64,000 bases of DNA from Burkholderiales bacterium. GTDB taxonomy: Bacteria; Pseudomonadota; Gammaproteobacteria; Burkholderiales; Burkholderiaceae_C. Positions within the stretch are counted from its first letter, which is position 1. Each line of letters opens with the position of its first letter. Below are positions 42,802 through 52,785 of this stretch, in pieces. The stretch lies in the NCBI GenBank assembly GCA_016192425.1, contig JACPUE010000035.1, positions 32,987 through 96,986 on the forward strand. The letters are read 5' to 3'. Both the position numbers and the translations under genes were made by a program. The notes under the pieces are model-generated. The model had not been told where the DNA came from and did no database searches. It saw only the letters and a program-made list of their open reading frames with translations.

Positions 42802-44082
42802 ATGAAGGCACCCCTCCACCCCCACCGCTCCATGGACATCACCCACAACCTGCTGTGGCACATGTTGCCAGTCGCCGTGCTGGTGGTACGCGATGGCGTG
42901 ATCCAGCACATCAACCCTGCGTGCCTGGTGCTGTTCGAGGCCGACTCGGTGGAGCAGATGGTGGGCCACCCGACCACCGAATTCGTACACCCGGTGGACC
43001 AGCAGCGCTCCAGCGGCCGCATCCAGAAGGTGGCCAGCGCACCCGACAGCGGCATTCCCAACAAGTCCACCGAAATTCGCATCCGCACCTGCCGGGGCCA
43101 GTTGCGCATGGCACTGTTCACCAGCGTGGCCACCGAGGTGGATGGCCTGCCCTCGGTGCTGATCTGCGGCACCGACATGACGCACCAAAGCGAAATCCAG
43201 GCCCAGTTGCGCGAGAGCGAGCAGCATTTCCGGCGCCTGTTCGAGAACATGCAGGACGTGTACTACCGCACCGACGCCCAGGGCGTGGTGCTGCACGTGG
43301 GCCCCGGCGTGCGCCGCGTGCTGGGCTACGACCCGCAAGAGATCATCGGCCGCACGGCCGAGTCCTACTACCCGCAAAGCTCGGACCGCGACGCCTTCAA
43401 GGCTGCCATCCAGACGCATGGCGCCGTGTCCGACTTTCCCGGCCAGATGGTGCGCAAGGACGGGCGCGTGATCGACATCTCCATCAGCAGCCAGGCGGTG
43501 TTCGACGAAGAGGGGCGCTTTGCGGGCGTCGAAGGCATTTACCGCGACATCACCCAGCGCAAAAACCTGGAACGCGAGCTGCACCGCATGGCCAGCACCG
43601 ACACGCTGACGGGCATGGCCAACCGCCGCGTCTTCCTGGAGCGCGCCGAAGCCGCCTTTGCGCATGCCCGCACCGAGGGCCAGCCCCTGGCCCTGCTGAT
43701 GCTGGACCTGGACCACTTCAAACAGATCAACGACCGCCTGGGCCACCTCGAAGGCGACCGCGTGCTGATCGCGTTTGCGCAGTCGGTGCAACAGCTGCTG
43801 CGTGCGGACGACACCGTGGGCCGCCTCGGGGGCGAGGAGTTCGGGGTGCTGCTGCCGCGCTCGGGCTACGACGACGCGCTGGCCATTGCCGAGCGCATCC
43901 TGCAGCACATCCGCGACCTGTCCCTGCCCGGCCCGCACGGCCAGCCTGTGCAGGTGACCACCAGCGTAGGGCTGGCCTGCCTGCTGCCCCCAGACCGCAG
44001 CCTGCGCGACCTGCTAGACCGCGCAGACCAGGCGCTCTACCAGGCCAAGCGCCAGGGGCGCGACCGCTGCGCCTGCGCCTGA
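42802..44082 (+). CDS. PAS-PAS-GGDEF diguanylate cyclase
   Basis: Probable cyclic di-GMP synthase. The 426-residue protein has an N-terminal PAS domain (VVRDGVIQHINPACLVLFEADS), a second PAS/PAC around 135-255 (RLFENMQDVYYRTDAQGVVLHVG, GVRRVLGYDPQEIIGRTA), and a GGDEF domain from about 265 with the active site GGEEF and the product-inhibition site RADD five residues before it. No membrane segment is evident, so it is likely cytoplasmic. ATG at 42802 or 42832 could be the start; the second removes ten residues. It is divergent from the DUF2721 gene. Confidence 0.9.
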   Translation: MKAPLHPHRSMDITHNLLWHMLPVAVLVVRDGVIQHINPACLVLFEADSVEQMVGHPTTEFVHPVDQQRSSGRIQKVASAPDSGIPNKSTEIRIRTCRGQLRMALFTSVATEVDGLPSVLICGTDMTHQSEIQAQLRESEQHFRRLFENMQDVYYRTDAQGVVLHVGPGVRRVLGYDPQEIIGRTAESYYPQSSDRDAFKAAIQTHGAVSDFPGQMVRKDGRVIDISISSQAVFDEEGRFAGVEGIYRDITQRKNLERELHRMASTDTLTGMANRRVFLERAEAAFAHARTEGQPLALLMLDLDHFKQINDRLGHLEGDRVLIAFAQSVQQLLRADDTVGRLGGEEFGVLLPRSGYDDALAIAERILQHIRDLSLPGPHGQPVQVTTSVGLACLLPPDRSLRDLLDRADQALYQAKRQGRDRCACA

Positions 44083-44093
44083 CCCCCTGCGGC

Positions 44094-45284
44094 TTACAAG
44101 GCCCGCGCCAGGCGCGCCACGCCCTCACGGATCTTGTCCACATCGGCCGTGGCAAACGACAGGCGCAGCGTGGCCGGGTCGGGGTGGGCGCAGAAGAACG
44201 GCGTACCCGGTACAAAGGCCACGCCCTGCTCGATGGCGCGCTTGGCGAATGCGTTGCCGTCCGCCACCTTGCCGCCCGCGCCCGTGAGGCGCGCCCACAC
44301 GAACAGGCCGCCCTGCGGCTGCACGAACGCGATGGCATCGCCCAGCTCCTTGCGCAGCGCGTCGCCCATGGCCTGGGCGCGCTCGGCATAGACCTTGCGC
44401 ACATGGGCCAGCGTGGCAGGCATGCGGCCGGCCTTGAGGTACTGCGCGGCCGTGGCCTGGGCAAAGGTGCTGGTGTGCGCGTCGGAAAACTGCTTGCACA
44501 TGGTGGCCTTGGCCAGCAGCTCGGCCGGGGCGATCATCCAGCCCACGCGCAGGCCGGGCGAGAGCACCTTGCTCAAGCTGCCGCAGTGCACCAGCAGCTC
44601 GCGGCTGCCCGGCACTTGGCTTGAGAGGGCCAGCAGGCTGGGCGGCGGCGCATCGCCAAAGTACAGGTCGCCGTAGGGGTCGTCCTCGACGACCACGGTC
44701 TGGTACTTCACGGCCAGTTCCAGCACCTTCTTGCGGCGCTCCAGGCTCAGCATGGCGCCGCTGGGATTACCGAAGGTGGGAATCAGGTACACGAACCTGG
44801 GCCGGTGCTCCACGATGAGCTGCTCCAGCGCGTCGGTCTGCACGCCGTTGCCGTCGATGGGCGCGCTGATGAGCTGCGCGCCATACAGGCGGAAGCACTG
44901 GATGGTGGCCAGGAAGGTCGGGCCTTCCACGATCACCTTGTCGCCGGGGCTGATGAGCGTCTTGCCCAGCAGGTCCAGCGCCTGCTGGCTGCCGGTGGTG
45001 ACGATGAGGTTCTCGGGCGCCACGCCCTGCGCGCCCTTGCTGGCCATGAACGCGCTGAGCTGTTCGCGCAGCGGCTGGTAGCCCTCGGTGGCGCCGTACT
45101 GCAGCGCGGCGCCTGCTTCCTCGGCCAGGGCCTGGTTGACTGCGGCCTGGATGCCGTCCACATCGAACATGGCGCTGTCGGGAAAGCCGCCGGCAAAGCT
45201 GATGATGCCGGGCTTGCCCAGCAGCTTGAAGAGTTCGCGGATGGCGGAGGTTTCTACGTTGTTCAGGCGGTCGGCAAATTGCAT
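44094..45284 (-). CDS. PLP-dependent aminotransferase (class I/II, MocR-free)
   Basis: A 396-residue fold type I aminotransferase resembling 2-aminoadipate/valine-type transaminases. It has FAGGFPDSAMFD, the TTGSQQALDLLGKTL cofactor-loop block, LIPTFGNPSG, EDDPYGDLYF and HCGSLSKVLSPGLRVGW, where the Lys of SLSK binds PLP. There is no DNA-binding domain, so it is not a MocR regulator. Exact substrate is not assigned; an alpha-aminoadipate or branched-chain role is typical. The start MQFADRLNNV gives the normal N-terminus. It is convergent with the PAS-GGDEF gene and divergent from gdhB. Confidence 0.88.
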   Translation of the reverse strand: MQFADRLNNVETSAIRELFKLLGKPGIISFAGGFPDSAMFDVDGIQAAVNQALAEEAGAALQYGATEGYQPLREQLSAFMASKGAQGVAPENLIVTTGSQQALDLLGKTLISPGDKVIVEGPTFLATIQCFRLYGAQLISAPIDGNGVQTDALEQLIVEHRPRFVYLIPTFGNPSGAMLSLERRKKVLELAVKYQTVVVEDDPYGDLYFGDAPPPSLLALSSQVPGSRELLVHCGSLSKVLSPGLRVGWMIAPAELLAKATMCKQFSDAHTSTFAQATAAQYLKAGRMPATLAHVRKVYAERAQAMGDALRKELGDAIAFVQPQGGLFVWARLTGAGGKVADGNAFAKRAIEQGVAFVPGTPFFCAHPDPATLRLSFATADVDKIREGVARLARAL

Positions 45285-45503
45285 GGCGTGGTTCACAAGG
45301 TAGTTGGCAGGGATGCCGCATTGTCGCCAATCGGCGCGCAGTTTTCCTGCTTGCACATGCCTGCTGGCGGATTTGGCGCAAACTGCATGCTCAGGCTATG
45401 CGGCTATTGCATAAAGTCATGGTTTGCCCCGCAAGCGCATGGCCTGCGCACAGACCTGCTCCTAGAATCTTTCGCATATTGACAAGGAGCCAAGGAGAAC
45501 ACC

Positions 45504-48500
45504 ATGACCCATTCCGCGCTCTCGGATCTGCTGAGCTTTACCCAGGAACACGCAGGCTCGCCCACCGGCTGCATGAGCGACTTCATCGCCGCCTACTACG
45601 AAAATGCCGACCCCGACGAGCTGCAGACACGCGGCCCGGCCGCGCTGTACGCCAACGCCGCGGCCCACTGGCGGCTGCTGCAGGCCCACACCGACCCGGC
45701 AGGCGCGCAGGTGCGGGTGTTCAACCCCACGCTGGCCGAAGACGGCTTTGTCAATGAACATACCGTGGTGCACATCGTGCATGCCAACATGCCCTTTCTG
45801 GTGGATTCGGTCACCATGGCCATCAACCGGGGCAACCGCACGGCGCACTGGATCGTGCACCCGCTGCTGGCCGTGCAGCGCGACGCCAGCGGCGCGGTGC
45901 AAACCGCCTCCAGCGCCGCCACGGCGCATGCGCAGGGCACGCCAGTGGAATCGGTCATCCTGGTGGAATGCGACCGCATCGTCCATGCGCAAGACCGCGA
46001 GGCCCTGCAGGCCGACCTGCAGCAGGTGCTCAGCGACGTGCGCGCCGCCGTGCAGGACTGGCAGGCCATGCTGGAGCGTGCGCGCAGCGTGGCGAAGGCG
46101 GTGGAGCATTCCAGCCTCTCGCCCAGCGGCCGGCAGGAGGGCGTGGATTTTCTGCACTGGCTCGAAGACAAGCACTTCACCTTCCTGGGCGCACGCGACT
46201 ACGACCTGGTGCGCGATGGCAGCACCGTGAGCATGCGCGCCAAGCCCGGCACCGGCCTGGGCATTCTGCGCGGCGCCGCCCATACCGAACAGACCGTGCT
46301 GCCGCCCGAGGCCGTGGCGCTGCTCGAATCGAACGAGCTGGTGCTGGTCACCAAGGCCATGTCGCGCGCCACGGTGCACCGTCCGGCCTGGCTGGACTAC
46401 ATTGCCGTCAAGCGCTTTGACACACAGGGCGAGCTGGTGGGCGAAACCCGCTTTCTGGGCCTGTACACCTCCACCGCCTACACCGCACCCGTGGGCGACA
46501 TTCCCCAGGTACGCAGCCGCGTGGTAGCCGTGATGGCAGCCGCAGGCGTAGTGCCCGAGAGCCACGCCGCCAAGTCGCTGCAGTCCATCCTGGACGTGTA
46601 CCCGCGCGACGAACTGTTCCAGATCGACACCCCCACCCTCACCGAACACGCCATCGGCATCCTGCGGCTGCAGGAGCGCCAGCGCACGCGCGTGTTCCTG
46701 CGCCGCGACGTGTTCGGGCGCTTCACCTCGGCGCTGGTGTTCGTGCCGCGCGAGCGCTTCAACACCGAGCTGCGGCTCAAGATCGGCGAGGAGCTCATGG
46801 CCGTGCTCGACGGCCAGTCGGTCGAGTTCACCCCCATGCTCACCGACAGCCCGCTTGCGCGCATCCACTACCTGGTGCGCGCCCGCGAACATGCCCCGCA
46901 GAACGTGGCGCTGCAGGCCCTGGAAGCGCGCATTGCCCGCCACACCGAACGCTGGGAAGACCAGTGCACCAGCGAATTCCTGCGCGCCCACGGCGAGGGG
47001 CCGGGCCTGGCGCTGGCACACCGCTATGCAGGAGCGTTTCCCAGCGGCTACCGCGAGTCGTTCTCGCCCCAGGTTGCTGTGGAAGACACCGACACCCTGA
47101 CCACGCTCTCGCCCGGCGCACCGCTGGCCGTCAAGCTCTATCGCCCGCTGGACGCCCAGCACGGCACGCTGCGCCTGAAGGTGTACAGCACCGCCAAGGT
47201 GGCGCTGTCGGACTCGCTGCCCGTGCTCGAGCGCATGGGCGCGCGCGTGCTCGACGAGCACCCCTACCGCATTGGCTCCAACGGCAGCGCGCTCTGGATC
47301 CACGACCTGGGCCTGCAACTGCCCGCCCACACCGACCTGGCACGCGTCAAGCAGCGCTTTGAAGACCTGTACGTGGCCGCCTGGCGCGGCGAGGTGGAGA
47401 ACGACGACCTCAACCGCCTGGTGCTGGCCACCGACCTGGACGCACGCGCCATCAGCGTGCTGCGCGCCTACACGCGCTACTTCAAGCAACTGGGCTTTGC
47501 CTACAGCCAGAGCTACATCGAGGCCACGCTGGCGCGCAACCCGCAGCTCGCACAAGCGATGGCCGCGCTGTTCATGGCGCGCTTCGACCCCGCGCTGGAC
47601 GACGACCGCACACAGCGGTTGCAAGCGCTGCGCAGCAGCATCGACGCCGACCTGGCCCAGGTGGCCAGCCTGGACGAAGACCGCATCCTGCGCCAGTTTG
47701 TGGCCACCATCAGCGCCACGCTGCGCACCAACGCCTGGCAGCGCGGCAGCGATGGGCTGCCCAAGCCCTACCTCAGCATCAAGCTCAACCCGCGCGAAGT
47801 GCCCGGCGTGCCCGAACCCAAGCCGCTGTATGAAATCTGGGTCTATTCCCCGCGCATGGAGGGCGTGCACCTGCGCGGCGGGCGCGTAGCGCGCGGCGGC
47901 CTGCGCTGGTCCGACCGGCGCGAGGACTTCCGCACCGAAATCCTGGGCCTGGTCAAGGCACAGCAGGTCAAGAACACGGTGATCGTGCCCGTGGGCTCCA
48001 AGGGCGGCTTTGTCCTCAAGAACGCGCCGCCCGCCAGCGACCGCGAAGCCTACCTGGCCGAAGGCGTGGCCTGCTACCAGACCTTTCTGCGCGGCCTGCT
48101 GGACGTGACCGACAACATCGCCAAGGGCACCGTGGTACCTCCGGCCCAGGTGGTGCGGCACGACGGCGACGACCCCTACCTCGTGGTCGCCGCCGACAAG
48201 GGCACGGCCACGTTTTCCGACATTGCCAACGGTGTGTCGGCCGAATACGGCTTCTGGCTGGGCGACGCGTTTGCCTCGGGCGGGTCGGTGGGCTACGACC
48301 ACAAGAAGATGGGCATCACCGCACGCGGCGCCTGGGAATCGGTCAAGCGCCACTTCCGCGCGCTGGGCGTGAACACGCAGGCTACGGCATTCACCGTGGC
48401 GGGCATTGGCGACATGTCGGGCGACGTGTTCGGCAACGGCATGCTGCTGTCCGACCACATCAAGCTCGTGCTGGCCTTCGACCACCGGCACATCTTCATC

Positions 48501-50261
48501 GATCCCAGCCCCGATACGGCGGTATCGTTTGCCGAGCGCAAGCGCCTATTCCAGTTGCCGCGCTCCAGTTGGGACGACTACGACAAGGCCCTCATCTCCC
48601 CCGGCGGCGGCGTGTACCCGCGCACGGCCAAGTCCATCCGCCTGAGCCCCGAGGCCCAGGCCGTGCTGGGCATCGATACGCAAGAGATGGCCCCGGTGGA
48701 ACTGCTCAAGGCCATCCTGCAGGCGCCCGTCGACCTGATCTACAACGGCGGCATCGGCACCTACGTGAAGGCCAGCTTCGAGAGCCACGCCCAGGTGGGC
48801 GACAAGGCGGGCGATGCCTTCCGCGTCAACGGCAACGAGCTGCGCTGCAAGGTGCTGGCCGAGGGCGGCAACCTGGGCTGCACGCAGAACGGGCGCATCG
48901 AATACGCACAAAAAGGCGGCCTGATTTACACCGACGCCATCGACAACTCCGCCGGGGTGGACTGCTCGGACCACGAGGTCAACATCAAGATCCTGCTGGG
49001 CGCCGTGGTGGAAGCGGGCGACCTCACCCTCAAGCAGCGCAACGACCTGCTGGCCTCCATGACCGACGAGGTGGCCGCACTGGTGCTGCAGGACAACTAC
49101 TACCAGACCCAGGCGCTGGACATCGCCTGCCACCGTCCCCTGTACGTGCTGGACGGCCAGCAGCGGCTGATGCACTGGCTCGAAGGCGGCAAGCGCCTGA
49201 ACCGGGCCATCGAGTTCCTGCCCACCGACCTAGAGATCGCCCAGCGCCGCGCGCGCAAGCAGGGCTTCACCGCCCCCGAAAACGCCGTGCTGCTGGCCTA
49301 CGCCAAGATGGCCGTATTCGACGAGCTGGTGGCCAGCAACCTGCCCGACGACCCGTTCTACGGCCGCGCGCTGCAGGCCTACTTTCCGCAGGCCCTGCGC
49401 GAACGCTTTGCCCAGGCCATGCACGCGCACCCGCTCAAGCGCGAGATCATTGCCACCTTCATCACCAACACGGTCATCAACCGCACCGGCGCCACCTTTG
49501 TCAACTTCCTGGCGGCAGAGTCGGGCGCGGCCACGGCCGATGTGATCCGCACCTTCACGCTGGCGCGCGAAATCTTCGACCTGGAACCCCTGTGGGACCA
49601 GATCGACGCGCTGGACTACCAGGTCGGCAGCACGCTGCAACTGGATCTGCTGCACAAGCTCATCGCCATTGCACAGCGCGCCTCGCGCTGGATACTGCGG
49701 CTGCACACCTCGGACCACACCGACATGCCCACCCTCATCCAGCGCTACCAGGGCCCCGCGCGCGAGCTGCGCACCCACCTGGCCGACTGGCTGCCCCCAG
49801 GCGCCCTGCAAGGCTGGCAGCAGGCCACCGCCACGCTGGCCCAGGCCGGCGTGCAGGAAGCGTTGGCCCACAACCTGACCGCGCTGGACCACAGCTTCCC
49901 GGCACTGGACCTGGTGGACCTGGCGCAAAGCACCCAGGCCAGCCTGGAGCAGGCCGCACGCGCCTACTTTGGCGTAGAGGCCAGCCTGGACCTGGCGCAG
50001 TGGCGCGCCCAGATCAACCGCCTGCCCACCGACACCCTGTGGCAAACCCAGGCCCGCGCCAGCGCGCGCGACGACGTGTACTCCATCGCAGGCCACATCA
50101 CCCAGGGCCTGCTGCAACGCCACGAAGACCTGGGCGCCTGGCAAGAGCGCAATGCACGCGCCATCGAGCGGCTGCAGCGCCTGCTGGCCACCATCCACAC
50201 CCAGGCGCCCGACCTGGCGCCGGTATCGGTTGCGCTCCGAGAATTACGCCACTTGGCTTGA
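45504..50261 (+). CDS. NAD-specific glutamate dehydrogenase, large (GDH-180-like) type
   Basis: A 1585-residue enzyme that deaminates glutamate to 2-oxoglutarate with NAD, feeding the TCA cycle. It belongs to the large bacterial GDH family, with long N-terminal ACT-like and regulatory segments (residues ~1-700) before the catalytic domain. The catalytic core is visible at RGGLRWSDRREDFRTEILGL, VKNTVIVPVGSKGGFVLK, GIGDMSGDVFGNGML and VDLIYNGGIGTYVKASFE, and the adjacent region contains CLVLAEGGNLG-like LAEGGNLGCT. Two AGGAG-type ribosome sites (AAGGAGCCAAGGAGAACACC) precede the ATG. nth follows after 11 bases. Confidence 0.94.
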   Translation: MTHSALSDLLSFTQEHAGSPTGCMSDFIAAYYENADPDELQTRGPAALYANAAAHWRLLQAHTDPAGAQVRVFNPTLAEDGFVNEHTVVHIVHANMPFLVDSVTMAINRGNRTAHWIVHPLLAVQRDASGAVQTASSAATAHAQGTPVESVILVECDRIVHAQDREALQADLQQVLSDVRAAVQDWQAMLERARSVAKAVEHSSLSPSGRQEGVDFLHWLEDKHFTFLGARDYDLVRDGSTVSMRAKPGTGLGILRGAAHTEQTVLPPEAVALLESNELVLVTKAMSRATVHRPAWLDYIAVKRFDTQGELVGETRFLGLYTSTAYTAPVGDIPQVRSRVVAVMAAAGVVPESHAAKSLQSILDVYPRDELFQIDTPTLTEHAIGILRLQERQRTRVFLRRDVFGRFTSALVFVPRERFNTELRLKIGEELMAVLDGQSVEFTPMLTDSPLARIHYLVRAREHAPQNVALQALEARIARHTERWEDQCTSEFLRAHGEGPGLALAHRYAGAFPSGYRESFSPQVAVEDTDTLTTLSPGAPLAVKLYRPLDAQHGTLRLKVYSTAKVALSDSLPVLERMGARVLDEHPYRIGSNGSALWIHDLGLQLPAHTDLARVKQRFEDLYVAAWRGEVENDDLNRLVLATDLDARAISVLRAYTRYFKQLGFAYSQSYIEATLARNPQLAQAMAALFMARFDPALDDDRTQRLQALRSSIDADLAQVASLDEDRILRQFVATISATLRTNAWQRGSDGLPKPYLSIKLNPREVPGVPEPKPLYEIWVYSPRMEGVHLRGGRVARGGLRWSDRREDFRTEILGLVKAQQVKNTVIVPVGSKGGFVLKNAPPASDREAYLAEGVACYQTFLRGLLDVTDNIAKGTVVPPAQVVRHDGDDPYLVVAADKGTATFSDIANGVSAEYGFWLGDAFASGGSVGYDHKKMGITARGAWESVKRHFRALGVNTQATAFTVAGIGDMSGDVFGNGMLLSDHIKLVLAFDHRHIFIDPSPDTAVSFAERKRLFQLPRSSWDDYDKALISPGGGVYPRTAKSIRLSPEAQAVLGIDTQEMAPVELLKAILQAPVDLIYNGGIGTYVKASFESHAQVGDKAGDAFRVNGNELRCKVLAEGGNLGCTQNGRIEYAQKGGLIYTDAIDNSAGVDCSDHEVNIKILLGAVVEAGDLTLKQRNDLLASMTDEVAALVLQDNYYQTQALDIACHRPLYVLDGQQRLMHWLEGGKRLNRAIEFLPTDLEIAQRRARKQGFTAPENAVLLAYAKMAVFDELVASNLPDDPFYGRALQAYFPQALRERFAQAMHAHPLKREIIATFITNTVINRTGATFVNFLAAESGAATADVIRTFTLAREIFDLEPLWDQIDALDYQVGSTLQLDLLHKLIAIAQRASRWILRLHTSDHTDMPTLIQRYQGPARELRTHLADWLPPGALQGWQQATATLAQAGVQEALAHNLTALDHSFPALDLVDLAQSTQASLEQAARAYFGVEASLDLAQWRAQINRLPTDTLWQTQARASARDDVYSIAGHITQGLLQRHEDLGAWQERNARAIERLQRLLATIHTQAPDLAPVSVALRELRHLA

Positions 50262-50272
50262 CCCCCTGCCCT

Positions 50273-50911
50273 ATGCACTCCACCGACATCGAGCCCTTCT
50301 TCGCTGCCCTGAAAGCCGCCAACCCCATGCCGAACACCGAGTTGGAATACACCAGCGTGTTCGAGCTGCTGGTGGCCGTGCTGCTGTCGGCCCAGGCCAC
50401 CGATGTGGGGGTGAACAAGGCCACGCGCAAACTGTTCCCGGTAGCCAACACGCCGCAGGCCATCCTGGATCTGGGGCTGGACGGCCTGGAGGGCTACATC
50501 AAGACCATCGGCCTGTACAAAAGCAAGGCCCGGCACCTGATGGAAACCTGCCGCATCCTGCTCGCACAGCACGGCGGCCAGGTACCCGGCACGCGCGAGG
50601 CCCTCGAAGCCTTGCCCGGCGTGGGCCGCAAGACCGCCAACGTAGTGCTCAACGTGGCCTTCGGCCAGCCCACCATGGCGGTAGACACGCACATCTTCCG
50701 CGTCAGCAACCGCACGGGCCTGGCCCCCGGCAAGAACCCGCTGGAGGTGGAAAAGCAACTGCTTGCGCGCGTGCCCCCCGCCTACGCGGTGGACGCGCAC
50801 CACTGGCTCATCCTGCTGGGCCGCTACGTGTGCCAGGCGCGCAAGCCGCGCTGCTGGGAATGCCGCGTGGCCCCCTGGTGCAGCCACCAGCCTAAAACAC
50901 CGCCGCCTTGA
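50273..50911 (+). CDS. nth: Endonuclease III
   Basis: Bifunctional glycosylase/AP lyase acting on oxidised pyrimidines. The 212-residue protein has helix-hairpin-helix LPGVGRKTANVVLN with catalytic Lys120, Asp138 (VDTHIFRVSNR), and a C-terminal [4Fe-4S] loop CQARKPRCWECRVAPWC (C-x6-C-x2-C-x5-C). It starts 11 bases after the gdhB stop and may be co-transcribed. A copy of the interspersed repeat lies just downstream. Confidence 0.96.
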   Translation: MHSTDIEPFFAALKAANPMPNTELEYTSVFELLVAVLLSAQATDVGVNKATRKLFPVANTPQAILDLGLDGLEGYIKTIGLYKSKARHLMETCRILLAQHGGQVPGTREALEALPGVGRKTANVVLNVAFGQPTMAVDTHIFRVSNRTGLAPGKNPLEVEKQLLARVPPAYAVDAHHWLILLGRYVCQARKPRCWECRVAPWCSHQPKTPPP

Positions 50912-50920
50912 GAGCCTTAT

Positions 50921-50976
50921 CGCTATACTTTTTGTAGCTGCCAGCGCTTATTGGACGGGCGAAAGATCCTAAAAAC
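50921..50976. repeat. Interspersed palindromic repeat, copy 9
   Basis: Intergenic copy after nth: CGCTATACTTTTTGTAGCTG, then CCAGCGCTTATTGGACGGGC and GAAAGATCCTAAAAAC. It is in the same orientation as the ribD and cbiB copies; the second arm is eroded. Confidence 0.65.
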
Positions 50977-51076
50977 ACATACAACACCCTTCCCAGCACG
51001 GCACCCGGCTTTGCAGTAGCTGCACCGCCATCGGCTGGCTATACTGGCCTGGCACAGCCCACCCCAGCGCACAGCC

Positions 51077-52207
51077 ATGGCCCTCGACCCGCGCTCGCTG
51101 CTCTTCATGGCGGCCTTCATGGCCAGCTTCATGGGGGTGGTGCTTTTTTTCATGCGGCGCTACTTTCCACCGCACATCCGGGGCCTGGGGCTGTGGGCGC
51201 TGGCCCCGGCGGCCTGGGTCGCGGCGGCCACGCTGCTGGGCCTGCGCGGGCTGATTGGCGAATTTTCCTCCGTCGTACTGGGCAACGTGTTCACCATGCT
51301 GGGCTCGGTGCTGTTCTACCTGGGGTGCCGACGCTTTTACGGCCATGCCGCGGGCTACTGGCGCTGGGGCGCAGCCCTGCTGGCCAAAGCCCTGCTGCTG
51401 GTCTGGATGACCCATGTGAGCCCCTGGCCCGCAGGGCGCATGGTGGTGTTCACGGCGATGATGCTGCTGGTCTTTGGCAGCAACCTGCACTTCATGCTGC
51501 GCCACGGCGAGCCGCGCTTTCCGGCGCGCATGGTCATCACCGTGCTGGCACTGCAGATTGCGGTGCTGCTGCTGCGCCTACAGGCGGCCGTCAGCGGCCA
51601 GGTCAGCAACCAGTTGCTCGACCCCTCGCTCATCCAGGTGGTGTACCTGGGCAGCTACGCGCTGTTTGTGCTGCTGCTGTCCATCGGCGCAGTGCTGCTG
51701 GCCACCGACCGCCTGACCCGCGAGCTGGAACACCTGGCCACGCACGACGGCCTGACCGGCGCACTAAACCGCCGCGCCATCCTGCAACGCTGCGCCGAAG
51801 AATTGGAACGCTGCCGCCGCTTTGGCCAGGGGCTGACGCTGATGATGCTGGATCTGGACCACTTCAAGACCATCAACGACACCCGTGGCCATCAGCATGG
51901 TGACGCCGTACTGGCGCACTTTGTACAGCGCGTGCAAGATACCCTGCGCCGCACCGACCGCCTGGGCCGCTACGGCGGCGAGGAATTCCTGGTGCTGCTG
52001 CCCCACACCGACCTGCCCGCCGCCCTGCAAACAGCGGAGCGCATCCACGCCGCCCTGGCCACAGGCCACGCGCTGGACTGCCAGCTCAGCATAGGCATCA
52101 GCATCTGGGCCGGAGCCCAAGACACCCTGGACACCTTGCTGGCCCGCGCAGACAAGGCGCTGTACCTGGCCAAGGAACAGGGGCGGAACCGAACCTGCAC
52201 GGCATGA
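51077..52207 (+). CDS. Membrane-bound diguanylate cyclase
   Basis: A 376-residue protein with about six or seven membrane helices in the first ~215 residues (first near SLLFMAAFMASFMGVVLFFM) and a cytoplasmic GGDEF domain from about 220. The domain has the family start HDGLTGALNRRA, LDLDHFKTINDTRGH, and the active site GGEEF with RRTD five residues upstream, the product-inhibition site. It probably links a membrane-sensed signal to cyclic di-GMP. No neighbour suggests the signal. Confidence 0.9.
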   Translation: MALDPRSLLFMAAFMASFMGVVLFFMRRYFPPHIRGLGLWALAPAAWVAAATLLGLRGLIGEFSSVVLGNVFTMLGSVLFYLGCRRFYGHAAGYWRWGAALLAKALLLVWMTHVSPWPAGRMVVFTAMMLLVFGSNLHFMLRHGEPRFPARMVITVLALQIAVLLLRLQAAVSGQVSNQLLDPSLIQVVYLGSYALFVLLLSIGAVLLATDRLTRELEHLATHDGLTGALNRRAILQRCAEELERCRRFGQGLTLMMLDLDHFKTINDTRGHQHGDAVLAHFVQRVQDTLRRTDRLGRYGGEEFLVLLPHTDLPAALQTAERIHAALATGHALDCQLSIGISIWAGAQDTLDTLLARADKALYLAKEQGRNRTCTA

Positions 52208-52251
52208 GCACGGCACATTGAACGAGTCTGGCCAGATGCCATAACGCCCCC

Positions 52252-52785
52252 ATGAAACCCTTGATCTTTGCTGTCTTCTTGAGTCTGCAGGCAGGTTTGT
52301 CCCAAGGGACAACCATTCAATCCTTTCAGCTTTCCGAGGATCATTCCCATCTTTCAATTCACCTTTCCGATGGGGCAGTGCTGAGCGCACCGCTAACTGC
52401 CGCCAAACAGAGCGGCTTCAGCAACGTACAGGTTTCACCCAATCGGCATCTCATCGGGTGGACAGTCACATTTTCCAACTGCTGCACGTCGTATCCCCTT
52501 CCTCGTGCATTGGTCATCCACAATGGCTCTCGGGTCGTTCGAATCGTCAGCGCTGAAAACCTCTCGATTTTTGATTGGCACTTTGCTCCCGGCAACAAAT
52601 CGCTAGTCTTCATACGCGAGCTTCCACACGGATCATCTCCACAATTGTTTCGCTGGATTCGCATCTCCGATGGCAAGCTTCTTGGCAAGTTCGACTGCTA
52701 CCCCACTGATCCCGATCACCCTCCCAAGGTACACCTACAACCTCCCGATTGGACTGGAGCCCAAGATGCAGATTGCTCCCACTAA
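52252..52785 (+). CDS. Exported protein of unknown function
   Basis: A 177-residue protein not recognised by family. Residues 1-19 look like a signal peptide (MKPLIFAVFLSLQAGLSQGT). The rest is beta-rich with repeated short motifs such as FQLSEDHSHLSIHLSDG and SPNRHLIGWTVTF, suggesting WD40/TolB-like blades. Cysteines in SNCCTSYP, KFDCYP and DADCSH may form disulfides. Codon use is less GC-biased than the flanking genes, which hints at acquisition. It overlaps the next gene by 20 bases. Confidence 0.7.
   Translation: MKPLIFAVFLSLQAGLSQGTTIQSFQLSEDHSHLSIHLSDGAVLSAPLTAAKQSGFSNVQVSPNRHLIGWTVTFSNCCTSYPLPRALVIHNGSRVVRIVSAENLSIFDWHFAPGNKSLVFIRELPHGSSPQLFRWIRISDGKLLGKFDCYPTDPDHPPKVHLQPPDWTGAQDADCSH

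Noticed and set aside
45462..48491. 1009-residue minus-strand open frame opposite the large glutamate dehydrogenase
   Set aside because: Shadow of the catalytic gene; composition typical of antisense translation of GC-rich codons.
48569..50911. Plus-strand frame overlapping the gdhB 3' half and running into nth
   Set aside because: Only its last 212 codons match endonuclease III; the rest is out of frame with gdhB and looks random, so nth is taken to start at 50273.
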